Source: Clostridiales bacterium 1_7_47FAA (GTDB lineage Bacteria > Bacillota > Clostridia > Lachnospirales > Lachnospiraceae). From it: a stretch of 64,000 nt of DNA. Shown piece after piece: positions 52,811-63,220 of the stretch; position 1 is the stretch's first letter; every line of letters begins with the position of its first letter. Position numbers and translations under genes: made by a program. The notes beneath the pieces are model-generated. The model saw only the letters and a list, made by a program, of their open reading frames with translations, did not search any database and was not told where the DNA came from. Where the stretch lies: the NCBI GenBank assembly GCA_000155435.1, contig DS990260.1, positions 2,526,862 through 2,590,861 on the forward strand, read 5' to 3'.

Positions 52811-53560
52811 CTACAACAATTTCCAGATGGCAATCAAAATAGAAAATACCGCAATCCCTTTTTTCAGCAGGTCCTGGTTAATCTTCACCGCGTTCCTGCT
52901 TCCATAAATAACCCCGATTCCGTGGAACACCAGGGCTGCCGCCATCACCGGCAGGATGGACGTTACATCGCACTGCATCATATAGCCAATGCAGGCGGGA
53001 ATCCCGATGAATACCGAGTTGAACAGCGCCACCCCCACCGCTGTCCTGATGCCGATTCCCAGCACCACCAGCAGGGGCATCACAAGGACCGGGCCGCCGG
53101 CGCCGGACAGGGCGCAGACAGCGCCTGTGACAAATCCCAGAGCCAGGGTGGCCGCCAGGTGTTCGGATATCACATAACCCTTTTTGCCATCCCCGTCCTT
53201 CTTATCCTTTCTTAGAAGGATGGAGATACCTGACAGGAGGACCACCACATAGAGGATGACTTTGACAATGGATTCCGGTATGACCAGGTTCAGTTTCACC
53301 CCCAGAATGGCGCCTGCCAGGCTTCCTATACTGAGCCGGATACCGAACGGGATATCCAGGTTCCCCGCCTTTTTATAATTCACCGAGCCAAGGGCGCCTG
53401 ATACGATGAAGGCCGCAAAGCTTAAGGCCAGCCCCTCCGTCACCCCCATGGCCAGCGGCCCCGTATATACAATAGGCAGAAGAAATCCTGCCACTCCCGT
53501 AAGTCCTACAAATGCGCCCACCACCAGGTTCGCTGCCACAACAATCAGCCAGAATACCAT
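52811..53560 (-). CDS. TauE/SafE-type anion permease
   Basis: A 249-residue protein with seven or eight membrane helices and the doubled family motif (VGLTGVAGFLLPIVYTGPLAMG near the N-terminus; LSGAGGPVLVMPLLVVLGI in the second half). The family moves sulfite, sulfoacetate and other organic anions. It lies inside the molybdenum hydroxylase operon, 16 bp before xdhA, with AAGGAGG before its ATG. It may import a substrate or export an acidic product. No family member with a proven purine-related substrate is known to me. Confidence 0.82.
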   Translation of the reverse strand: MVFWLIVVAANLVVGAFVGLTGVAGFLLPIVYTGPLAMGVTEGLALSFAAFIVSGALGSVNYKKAGNLDIPFGIRLSIGSLAGAILGVKLNLVIPESIVKVILYVVVLLSGISILLRKDKKDGDGKKGYVISEHLAATLALGFVTGAVCALSGAGGPVLVMPLLVVLGIGIRTAVGVALFNSVFIGIPACIGYMMQCDVTSILPVMAAALVFHGIGVIYGSRNAVKINQDLLKKGIAVFSILIAIWKLL

Positions 53561-53579
53561 GACCCAGTCATCCTCCTTG

Positions 53580-53723
53580 TTCTGTCTTTCTACTATGTTC
53601 TGTCTTTCTACTATGTTCTGTCCTTCTACTATGTCCTGTCTTTCTACTATGTTCTGTCCTTCTACTATGTCCTGTCTTTCTGCTATGCTTTGTCTTTCTG
53701 CTATGCTCCGTATGTCTCCATAT
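53580..53723. repeat. 18-bp tandem repeat, about eight units
   Basis: Units of TTCTGTCTTTCTACTATG repeat with a strict 18-bp step from 53580; the last copies run into the 3' end of the amidohydrolase gene, whose stop codon (53703-53701) lies in the array. There are no spacers of independent sequence, so this is not CRISPR. Confidence 0.9.
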
Positions 53724-55011
53724 ATTTTCCCGACTCATACAGGATGCGCTCCTCATCCATGGAGAGCACTTCCCTATCCTTCATAATCAGCCTGCCGCCT
53801 ACAACCATATCCGCCACATCCCCTGCGCCCACACACTCAAACAGGGTGCGCAGCTTATTGCCAGTGGGGCACAGATGGGCCTGGTTCATATTGATGCTGA
53901 TGAAATCCGCCTTATATCCAGCCTCCAGCCGTCCCAGGTTCCCTTCCTCATCAAGGGCAGCCGCCCCGCCTTCCAGGATTATCTTAAAAATAGTCTCCGC
54001 AGGCATGACCTTTGGATTATTGTTGGGTACGCCATGGAAAATGTTCATGACGGAACGGAATATCTTCATCTCATTCCACAGGCTTAAACCTCCGTGGGCA
54101 GCCCCGTCCGTTCCCATCCCCACAGGAATTCCCATCTCCAGGAGCTTCGGCGTATCCGGCACCGCCTTGCCGCAGTTGCTGAACGGGCAGTGGCAGGTCT
54201 TCACCCCGCGCTCCTTCACAAGGGCCATCTCCTCATCGGAAAGGATCAGGCTGTGCGCTCCCAGGAAATTACTGCCAAGCACCTGCATTTTCTCCAGGTA
54301 TTCATACGGGCGCATGCCTTCCCGCTTGATGATTCCATTCACCTCGCCCATGTACTCGTTCATATGGGCCTGAAGCATGGTGCCCCGCTCCTTTGCGTGT
54401 CCTGCCTCCAGTTCAACCAGGCGGTTGGAACAGGAGTTGAGGGCGCGCAGGGAATAGTATACCTTCAGGTTTCCATTTCCATGGAACCCGTCATACAGGG
54501 AATCCGTGCGCTTTACAGCCTCCTGCGCATCCATTGCAATGGATTCCGGAAGCCCATCCTCATCCATGGTGGAATAGGAAAGGGCGCCTCTAAGCCCGCT
54601 TCCTGCATAAACCCGGGCCGCGTCTTCCATATAATAGCTTCCGGCGTCAATAAATCCGGTTGTACCTGATTTAATCATCTCCAGCGCCGCTGCCTGGGCA
54701 CTTAGGCGCATTTTTTCAGGCGTCAGCGTGCTCTCAAAGGGAAGCATGACCCTGGTCCAGATAATGGGCTTTGCATCCAGTACCAGACCCTTTAACAGCT
54801 GCTGGCCCGTATGCATGTGGCTGTCTATAAGCCCGGGCATGAAAAGCTTTCCTTTTCCACTGATTGTCTCAGCCGCCTGGTATTTTTTCCACAGATCCGT
54901 TCCTGTCTCCACAATGCGGCCATCCTGGACCGCGATATCCACATGTTCGCTTAAAACATCGGATTTTATCAACACAGTTCCATCCTTAATCAACAAATCG
55001 CATGTCTGCAT
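53701..55011 (-). CDS. Amidohydrolase (cyclic deaminase / SsnA-like)
   Basis: The 436-residue metal-dependent hydrolase has MPGLIDSHMHTGQQLLKG (HxH metal site) at about 58-75, LQAHMNEYMGEV (third His) near 214, GAHSLILSDEEM (fourth His) near 250, and MGTDGAAHGGLSLWNEM with the catalytic Asp near 303. This fits the chlorohydrolase/deaminase subfamily (guanine deaminase, SsnA and S-adenosylhomocysteine deaminase kin). Within an xdh operon it probably deaminates or opens a heterocyclic ring. The last codons are next to the 18-bp repeat array, which may have moved the stop. Confidence 0.85.
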   Translation of the reverse strand: MQTCDLLIKDGTVLIKSDVLSEHVDIAVQDGRIVETGTDLWKKYQAAETISGKGKLFMPGLIDSHMHTGQQLLKGLVLDAKPIIWTRVMLPFESTLTPEKMRLSAQAAALEMIKSGTTGFIDAGSYYMEDAARVYAGSGLRGALSYSTMDEDGLPESIAMDAQEAVKRTDSLYDGFHGNGNLKVYYSLRALNSCSNRLVELEAGHAKERGTMLQAHMNEYMGEVNGIIKREGMRPYEYLEKMQVLGSNFLGAHSLILSDEEMALVKERGVKTCHCPFSNCGKAVPDTPKLLEMGIPVGMGTDGAAHGGLSLWNEMKIFRSVMNIFHGVPNNNPKVMPAETIFKIILEGGAAALDEEGNLGRLEAGYKADFISINMNQAHLCPTGNKLRTLFECVGAGDVADMVVGGRLIMKDREVLSMDEERILYESGKYMETYGA

Positions 55012-55057
55012 CCTATCTTCTCCTCACTTTTCATGAAATCCGCCCCAGACCGTTACA

Positions 55058-55504
55058 TTAGATTACACCCGCCAGTGTCAAAAGCATCTGGTCCCAGAGA
55101 CATGAGCCTAAAAACGTTCCTGTCATGACGAATATCCCAACAATCAGTATCTTCCAGCCCTGGCTGATGAATGTCTTTAACTGGTCGCTGATAGCCAGTC
55201 CGGCAAATGCGCCAACCATTGTAAAAGGCGCCGTAAAGTTGATATTGGCCGCTGCCTGGATCACGAAATCCCGGACAGGTGAAATAGGCGAAGCGGAAAT
55301 CAGTCCGATGATGGAGCAATAAGCCACGATGGGAAGCTTTAAAGGAAGGACCTTGGTAAGGACCACCGCCACCATGGAAATCACAATCAGCACCAACAGT
55401 CCTGGGATGGAATCACCAAATCCCACTCCATAGCCAATCAGGTTGGCAAGCCCGGTCCCACATGCCGCTATTACAAACAATACAAGCCATTCTATGTATC
55501 TCAT
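55058..55504 (-). CDS. Small polytopic membrane protein, partner of the DUF3100 gene
   Basis: The 148-residue protein has four or five membrane helices and very few charged residues: GYGVGFGDSIPGLLVLIVISMVAVVLTKVLP, FTAPFTMVGAFAGLAISDQLK and a last helix ending in LLTLAGVI. Its start overlaps the end of the next upstream gene by 4 bp, so the two proteins are made together, like two-subunit carriers of the MadL/MadM type. I place it near the clostridial DUF340-like transporter halves, with moderate confidence. It presumably forms one carrier with its neighbour. Confidence 0.7.
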   Translation of the reverse strand: MRYIEWLVLFVIAACGTGLANLIGYGVGFGDSIPGLLVLIVISMVAVVLTKVLPLKLPIVAYCSIIGLISASPISPVRDFVIQAAANINFTAPFTMVGAFAGLAISDQLKTFISQGWKILIVGIFVMTGTFLGSCLWDQMLLTLAGVI

Positions 55505-56373
55505 ACCGTTCCCTCCTTAATCTCTGCACTTTCGCTGCCCTTTAAGGCAAATTTTCCAAGCTTCGGTTCCAGAATCCTGTACAGCTTATCGGTCATCGGA
55601 ATCGCAATGAACATAGTTATGTACATGCCAGTGATTCCTGCAATGGTCTCGCCCACACTGGCCATGGCTGATATCGTCTCTGCCCAGGAAGGATAGATGG
55701 CGCACAGGCTGGCGCTGGAGCTGGCCATCATGATGCCTGCGCCCACACCGGAGGCAAGGCCAAGGGCCTGTGGATGGAACCATCCGGTCATACCGACCAC
55801 GGAGGCCATCAGTCCAAAGTAAATGGTTCCCACCATGCCGCCTACAATGTAGATGGACAGGCTGCCCCTGGCCTCGGCTGATTCCGGCCCGTAGATATTG
55901 TTCACCAGCGCCATATGGTACTCCCTGTTAATGGAATGGCAGGCGCCGATGGCCTCCCGCTTCATTCCCAAAAGGATTGCGATTGGCAGCGCCAGCAGCG
56001 GTCCTAACAGGTTCCCGAAGCCGTGAAGCAGAAGCACAGGCCCGGACTGGAGAATGGTATCGATGTTGGCTCCGGCCGTGATGCCCAGCTTGGCGATAAA
56101 GGGACATATGCCCACCACAACCAGCTTGGAGGCCGCCTTCACGTGCTTGTTATCCACAATCTTAAGCACCTGCGGGCCGCTTATCACACCCAGGATAATC
56201 GCATAAAATATCGGGAACAGGATGAACATCCCCTTTCCCACCGGAATCTTAATCTGCCCGATATTATCTGCAATCAGGATAAATACGAATGCCAGGGCGT
56301 AGATTTTCCATTCCACCGCAAACCGTTCCTTTAAGGAACCATACACATATGTTTCTTTCTTTTTGCCGCTCAT
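55501..56373 (-). CDS. DUF3100-type membrane protein, probable transporter subunit
   Basis: The 290-residue protein has about eight membrane helices with conserved loops: GQIKIPVGKGMFILFPIFYAIILG, GFGNLLGPLLALPIAILLGMKREAIGACHSINREYHMALV and GLASGVGAGIMMASSSASLCAIYP. This corresponds to what I know as DUF3100. AAAGGAGG lies upstream of the ATG. It starts the operon with its small partner, the amidohydrolase, the TauE-type protein and the hydroxylase, so it is the best candidate for substrate uptake. Divergent from the Crp/Fnr regulator gene. Confidence 0.75.
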   Translation of the reverse strand: MSGKKKETYVYGSLKERFAVEWKIYALAFVFILIADNIGQIKIPVGKGMFILFPIFYAIILGVISGPQVLKIVDNKHVKAASKLVVVGICPFIAKLGITAGANIDTILQSGPVLLLHGFGNLLGPLLALPIAILLGMKREAIGACHSINREYHMALVNNIYGPESAEARGSLSIYIVGGMVGTIYFGLMASVVGMTGWFHPQALGLASGVGAGIMMASSSASLCAIYPSWAETISAMASVGETIAGITGMYITMFIAIPMTDKLYRILEPKLGKFALKGSESAEIKEGTV

Positions 56374-56579
56374 AAGAGCCCCTCCTTTCCAGCCGGCTTT
56401 TTTTCACCCCGCCGGCTGTTACAATCACCTTGTATTGAGTATTTTAGACAAAACACCATCACAAAAAAAGGACAAATGAGCACTTTTAACGGAAATCTCC
56501 ATTGATTTTGTTTTTTATATAATGGTATACTTATAAAAAGCCATAAAATTAAAGAAATACAGGAATAGAGGGAATACCA

Positions 56580-57287
56580 ATGACACTGACTGAACTGGAA
56601 GAAAAGGTTCCTGCCCTGAAGGAATATACAAAGACCATGCCCCCGGAAATACGCAGCCGCTGTACGGTAAGGACCCACGCCGCAGGCTCCATCATCCACC
56701 AGAAGGACATGGAGCTTAATTACTTCGGCATCGTGGCCACCGGGGAGAACCGGGTAATCAATGAATTTGAAAACGGAAATGTCTATATGATTGAGGGCAA
56801 CAAGGCCATTGACTTCATCGGCGAGGTCACCATCCTTGCAGGCATGCCCCGCACCTCCGTGACCATCGAGGCGGTGACCGACAACGTGGTGGCCTATATC
56901 AGCCGCAAGGACGCGGAGCGGTGGCTGTCGGAGGACATGAACATCCTGCGCCTGACAGCCGGACACACGGCCTTCAAGCTCTACCGCTCCTCCTACACCA
57001 ACGGGGCCAAACTCTTTTACCCGCCCTCCTATCTGCTGCTTGATTACCTGGTGCGCTATGGCAGGCAGAACGGCATGGAAAGCACCCGCCCGCCAAAATC
57101 CGTAACCGTGGGCCGGACCCGCCAGATGCTCCAGGAGGAAATCGGCGTCAATGTCAAGACACTGAACAGGACCATCCGCCAGCTGAAGGAGGAAGGATTC
57201 TTTAATATCTGCAAGGGGAAACTTTCCTTTACACGGGAACAGTACAGGATGGCTATGGACTGGCTGGAGTCAGCCAAAGATAAGTAG
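56580..57287 (+). CDS. Crp/Fnr family transcriptional regulator
   Basis: The 235-residue protein has a cyclic-nucleotide-binding-type beta barrel (about 20-120; DFIGEVTILAGMPRTSVTIEAVTDNVVAYI is the core) and a C-terminal winged helix (about 150-225) with MLQEEIGVNVKTLNRTIRQLKEEG as recognition region. There are no N-terminal cysteines for an FeS cluster, and the nucleotide-binding Arg/Glu set is not complete, so the ligand is unknown. It diverges from the operon that begins with the DUF3100 gene and likely switches that purine- or heterocycle-use operon. AGAGGG precedes the ATG. Confidence 0.87.
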   Translation: MTLTELEEKVPALKEYTKTMPPEIRSRCTVRTHAAGSIIHQKDMELNYFGIVATGENRVINEFENGNVYMIEGNKAIDFIGEVTILAGMPRTSVTIEAVTDNVVAYISRKDAERWLSEDMNILRLTAGHTAFKLYRSSYTNGAKLFYPPSYLLLDYLVRYGRQNGMESTRPPKSVTVGRTRQMLQEEIGVNVKTLNRTIRQLKEEGFFNICKGKLSFTREQYRMAMDWLESAKDK

Positions 57288-57338
57288 GTTTCCTGTGATT
57301 TAATCCCAGGAAATCAGTCAATGTTTCTCCCGGGGTTT

Positions 57339-57347
57339 TGATATAAT
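57339..57347 (+). promoter_or_regulatory. Extended -10 promoter of the gyrB-like gene
   Basis: TGATATAAT (57339-57347) is a TG-extended perfect -10 box, 31 bp before the start codon of the topoisomerase gene. Confidence 0.6.
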
Positions 57348-57366
57348 GGCAATACTAACTATTTAG

Positions 57367-59607
<2,241 letters not shown>

Positions 59608-59620
59608 AGGGAATATAGAT

Positions 59621-59698
59621 GAATCAGGATTTTTAGTGGATTAGGATTTTTAGTGAATCAAAATCTTTATTGAATCAGAATCTTTAGTAATTCAGGAT
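59621..59698. repeat. 17-bp tandem repeat between gyrB and the LysR gene
   Basis: About 4.5 units of GAATCAGGATTTTTAGT recur with a 17-bp step from 59621. It ends just before the LysR translation start region. Confidence 0.85.
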
Positions 59699-59740
59699 AT
59701 GCAGATAAAGCGCAGATGTGCACAGAAAGGGGATATACGC

Positions 59741-60841
59741 TTGAACCGTGGGGATTTACAGCTATTCATGACCATCCTGGAGGAAAACAATCTAATAAAG
59801 GCAGCCGGGCTTCTCTATCTGTCCCCTTCCACGGCCGGATCCAGGCTGCGGGCCATGGAAGATGAACTTGGCTTTGAGCTGTTTGAGCGGAAACGCGGGG
59901 TCAAGACAGCCCTTCCCACGCCCAAGGGCCAGGAATTTGCCCGTGTTGCAGCCCAGATGCTGGCATTGTGGAACGAGGCGGACCAGATTACCCATAGCCA
60001 GGAGACGCCCACCCTATCCATCGCAACCGTGGACAGCTTCCTGGACTATAACCTGTCCCCTCTTTACAGAGAACTGGTAACAGACCACGGATTTTCCCTG
60101 GACATTAAATGCTATCCCGCTGATATGATATACTCCCTGGTAAGCAGCAAACAGGCGGACGTCGGATTTGCACTCTATCACACCAGCTGCCCCCATGTGG
60201 ATGTGGTTCCCATCATGGAGGATGAGATGGTGCTGGTAGTGCCGAGTGGGGAGGATTCCTGGTGGAAAGCCGCTTGCGTCAGCGGTTCCGGGTCCGTTTC
60301 ATCATCTTTTCCTGCCCAGGAAAGCACCTGCCCTTCTGCCTCCGTGCATGAAGCCATCCCTCTGTCCGCCCCTGTGCATGAAGCTATCTGCCCGTCTACC
60401 CCTGTGCATGAAGCCATCTGCCCGTCTGCCCCTGTACATAAAGCCATCCACCCGTCCTCACTCCCACCTGAAAAGGAGCTGATGACAGGTTCCAGATTCA
60501 ACAGCAATATGGGCTGGGGACCGGAATTCAGGTTATGGCATGACCGGTATATCAATCCCCAGGTCAGGCCCCTGGTAACCGCGTCCAGCATTTCCATCCT
60601 AACCGGATTTCTGGAGGGCAGGGACTACTGGACCATCATGCCCGCTACCACTGCCAACGGCCTGAAGGCCCACTATCCCATTACCATCCTGCCACTGTCG
60701 CCTGCCCCGCCAGGGCGCACCCTCTATATGCTGACCCATGAGTCCCCATCCAGCCTGTCAGCCAAAAACACGGATATCTTTTCCCGGTATCTCAGGGACT
60801 ATCTGAAAATGCACTGCCCGGAGGGAAATCTGATGGAATAA
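59741..60841 (+). CDS. LysR family regulator with in-frame repeat insertion, TTG start
   Basis: I choose the TTG at 59741 because AAAGGGG lies 8 bp upstream and the winged helix begins right after it (NRGDLQLFMTILEENNLIKAA); the ATG at 59699 lies in the repeat array without a site. Residues about 2-60 are the LysR DNA-binding domain, and 85-360 the periplasmic-binding-protein-like effector domain (VDSFLDYNLSPLYRELV ... DVGFALYHTSCPHVDVVPI). About 43 residues of PVHEAICPSA repeats interrupt this domain near residues 197-239, after the VLVVPSGEDSWW strand; they are absent from ordinary LysR proteins. Targets unknown; no divergent operon. Confidence 0.83.
   Translation: MNRGDLQLFMTILEENNLIKAAGLLYLSPSTAGSRLRAMEDELGFELFERKRGVKTALPTPKGQEFARVAAQMLALWNEADQITHSQETPTLSIATVDSFLDYNLSPLYRELVTDHGFSLDIKCYPADMIYSLVSSKQADVGFALYHTSCPHVDVVPIMEDEMVLVVPSGEDSWWKAACVSGSGSVSSSFPAQESTCPSASVHEAIPLSAPVHEAICPSTPVHEAICPSAPVHKAIHPSSLPPEKELMTGSRFNSNMGWGPEFRLWHDRYINPQVRPLVTASSISILTGFLEGRDYWTIMPATTANGLKAHYPITILPLSPAPPGRTLYMLTHESPSSLSAKNTDIFSRYLRDYLKMHCPEGNLME
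60329..60457 (+). repeat. 30-bp in-frame repeat inside the LysR gene
   Basis: Four units of about 30 bp code for the decapeptide PVHEAICPSA with small changes (PVHEAIPLSA, STPVHEAICP, SAPVHKAIHP). The period is a multiple of three and the frame is intact, so the effector domain gains a loop without being broken. Confidence 0.92.
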
Positions 60842-60958
60842 GGTACATGTCATATACCACAGGACCATACGGAATACATTAAGATGTCTTTGGCAGCACC
60901 ATCGCTGTCAGGGACATTTTGCCAGTGTCTTTCCCGTATCAAAGGCAGCCCTTTCCCT

Positions 60959-61321
60959 TTATTTCTTTTTCCCCTTTAATGCTTTCCTTACATCCCGGCT
61001 GAATTTCACCATACCATCCTCATTAATAGTGATATCGACTGCATCAGGAACCCTCGTATTTAACTTATTTACAAAGGACTCTCCCAGTCTTTTCCTACTA
61101 AACAAATCAAGTATCTCTTCTTTGACATCTATATTTCGCACTTTACCTGATTCATCGAAACCAGATAGTCTGAGTTCTGAACCTGTAAATTCATGGTATC
61201 CTCCAAAACCGTTATAGTTCCTGTTTCCTGTTTTATGATTATAGTTATGTCTTCCGCGCACCCCCTGGTTATAAGAATAGCTTCCTGGTGAATATTGGAA
61301 TTGTACTTCTGTTAGTTTCAT
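60959..61321 (-). CDS. Hypothetical small basic protein in AT-rich island
   Basis: Start set at MKLTEVQFQYSPGSYSYNQG (61321), with GAGGAGG 9 bp upstream. The 120-residue protein has an unusual N-terminal part rich in Tyr, Asn, Gly and Ser (NQGVRGRHNYNHKTGNRNYN then GFGGYHEF), which looks disordered. A more ordered second half follows with FSRKRLGESFVNKL and ending KALKGKKK. No family recognised. The DNA is clearly more AT-rich than the surrounding genes. It follows the 514-residue gene after 88 bp in the same direction; both look acquired. Confidence 0.65.
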   Translation of the reverse strand: MKLTEVQFQYSPGSYSYNQGVRGRHNYNHKTGNRNYNGFGGYHEFTGSELRLSGFDESGKVRNIDVKEEILDLFSRKRLGESFVNKLNTRVPDAVDITINEDGMVKFSRDVRKALKGKKK

Positions 61322-61409
61322 CGGCTTTGTCCTCCTCATAAATAATTTTGTTTACAAGACAATATTACCAGAACGGAAGACTAAAATCAGGTGACGGAAT
61401 TCTTGGATT

Positions 61410-62954
61410 TTACTCCAATATCCCCATACATACCTCATGCATATGATAGATGAATCTCCTCAACTCACTCATTTCCATGTCTAAAGATGGCAGTTGATAG
61501 ATTTCCAGTATTCTTTCATAATAAAGTTTTTCTACATTGCTCTTTGGCGTATATAATTTACCAATCCCCCTCTCGCGGAAAAATCCCCGGTTTAACTTTT
61601 CCAATACAAAATAACCCTTTTCATTTAAAAAAAATGCACTGTCTGTTGGCTTCAGCTTTATTTCATCGCAAATTTCTTCCATGATAGTACGGGCTGTCTT
61701 TTGCGGTATTTTAGGAAATTTAGGGGATTTTAATTTATCTACCAATATCTCCCGATATATATTCTTTATATGCTGTAGGTAAAATGGCTCAAGCATCCTG
61801 CCTTCATACTTTTTTAGTATCATACAATAATTCCAGCATCTTTTCAGGTTTTCCCTAAAATCGCTTTTTCTTCCTTTTTCTTCACGCTCCAAAATATAGT
61901 GCTGAATATCACTTATATCTGCAATTATATCAAAGGTTCCCCTGTTTCTTGTCTCCAAAATTTTCTTTACACATCTGCCTGCTGTCTCCTGGGTAAAATC
62001 ATCACCTTCTAGGTCATTTCCACACAAAGTTTTTTGTATTCCCCCCTTTGATTCAATGTATATCTTTATGTAATCCATTCCATATATCGGTATTTCAATT
62101 ATTTTCTTTTCAAACCTATAAATAGATGGCACCTCCATTGAATATCCGCCCTCTATCTGCTGCATTAAAAGATTCAATACTTTACAGGAAGTCATCAATT
62201 CCTTACGTCGGTTAAGATACGCTAACTTAATAGAAAAGTCAATAAAAATGTCTCCTTTTCCTATATCCTCAGATTTTTGTACCTGATAAAATCTGATTTT
62301 CTCGGCAATTAAAGACAATTTTTCCAATCGCGTTTGGATAGATAAGGATTGATTATCTGTTATATGATATACAATTATCTGCCAAAAAAAATCTGTCATT
62401 ATCTCTTCTAACTGGATAAATGCAAGCAGCCTCTCATCAAATGGCGTATCTGGGAATCCTCCTTGCCAACAATACTCAGGCAGTGCTTTCTTTAAATCTT
62501 CATATACAGCCCTAGTCCCCCTTTCCTGATGACGGATTATGTCCCGTAAACGATGCTTTTCAATATCAATTGCGTTGCGTATCTCCTGGATTTCATTTCG
62601 AAGAATCCCTTCATCTTTATTACAAACACAGCTTAAATTATATGCTAATATATCATCCAGATGAATGGACCAATCCATTTTTTCTATATTGCTCAAAAGC
62701 TCCCTATTCTTTCCAGCAAACTCCTCCCTCTCTATCATTAATATCCACCTTGCAAAAAAACGGGCTTTCATATCGGTGGAGTATTTATTTAAATCCAAAC
62801 ATAGAACATCCCTATCGCTATCATTAAGTGTTTGGGATAAACGTTTAATAAGTTTAAATATCCTATCCTTATTATCCTGAATCTCCCCTGCACTTGTATA
62901 TAAAAGCTTAAGCGTCGGAGTAAGTACTCCGGAATAAACCGTTTTTTCCTCCAT
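61410..62954 (-). CDS. Hypothetical 514-residue protein in AT-rich island
   Basis: A long, mostly helical protein with no signal peptide or membrane segment and no motif I can link to a known enzyme. Segments with regular charged heptads (IEKMDWSIHLDDILAYN; EIRNAIDIEKHRLRDIIRHQE) suggest coiled coils near residues 90-150. A pattern EKLYYERILEIYQLPSLDM near the C-terminus might be a helical repeat. Codon use and base composition (rich in A/T at third positions) differ sharply from the neighbours, pointing to horizontal transfer. It may be part of a defence or mobile gene pair with the downstream small gene, but I have no positive evidence. Confidence 0.7.
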   Translation of the reverse strand: MEEKTVYSGVLTPTLKLLYTSAGEIQDNKDRIFKLIKRLSQTLNDSDRDVLCLDLNKYSTDMKARFFARWILMIEREEFAGKNRELLSNIEKMDWSIHLDDILAYNLSCVCNKDEGILRNEIQEIRNAIDIEKHRLRDIIRHQERGTRAVYEDLKKALPEYCWQGGFPDTPFDERLLAFIQLEEIMTDFFWQIIVYHITDNQSLSIQTRLEKLSLIAEKIRFYQVQKSEDIGKGDIFIDFSIKLAYLNRRKELMTSCKVLNLLMQQIEGGYSMEVPSIYRFEKKIIEIPIYGMDYIKIYIESKGGIQKTLCGNDLEGDDFTQETAGRCVKKILETRNRGTFDIIADISDIQHYILEREEKGRKSDFRENLKRCWNYCMILKKYEGRMLEPFYLQHIKNIYREILVDKLKSPKFPKIPQKTARTIMEEICDEIKLKPTDSAFFLNEKGYFVLEKLNRGFFRERGIGKLYTPKSNVEKLYYERILEIYQLPSLDMEMSELRRFIYHMHEVCMGILE

Positions 62955-63128
62955 ATTATCCCATCCTCCTCAAGATAAAATATTTATGGGCCAATCAAGT
63001 TGCAAAGCCATCCTAACCTGATTATACCCTATTTCCATAGATAAAAATATACTTTTCACCTTCCATCGGTTCCTATAATAGGATACCACGGCCGAAAAAA
63101 CAGGTAAAAACGTTCCTTTTCTCGATAT

Positions 63129-63156
63129 TGCCGTGACATTTAATATAGGTTATAAT
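63129..63156 (+). promoter_or_regulatory. Promoter of the ferredoxin-nitroreductase gene
   Basis: A perfect TATAAT (63151-63156) stands 16 bp after TTGCCG (63129-63134), a moderate -35 match. The start codon is 65 bp downstream. Confidence 0.6.
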
Positions 63157-63220
63157 AGCAGTACAGATTATGGCAATCGCAAACCATAATCAGCGCCAAA
63201 AGCAAAGGAGAATCCGCCAA

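Noticed and set aside
53580..53723. Possible CRISPR array
   Set aside because: The 18-bp units follow each other directly without unique spacers and no cas genes are near; it is a plain tandem repeat.
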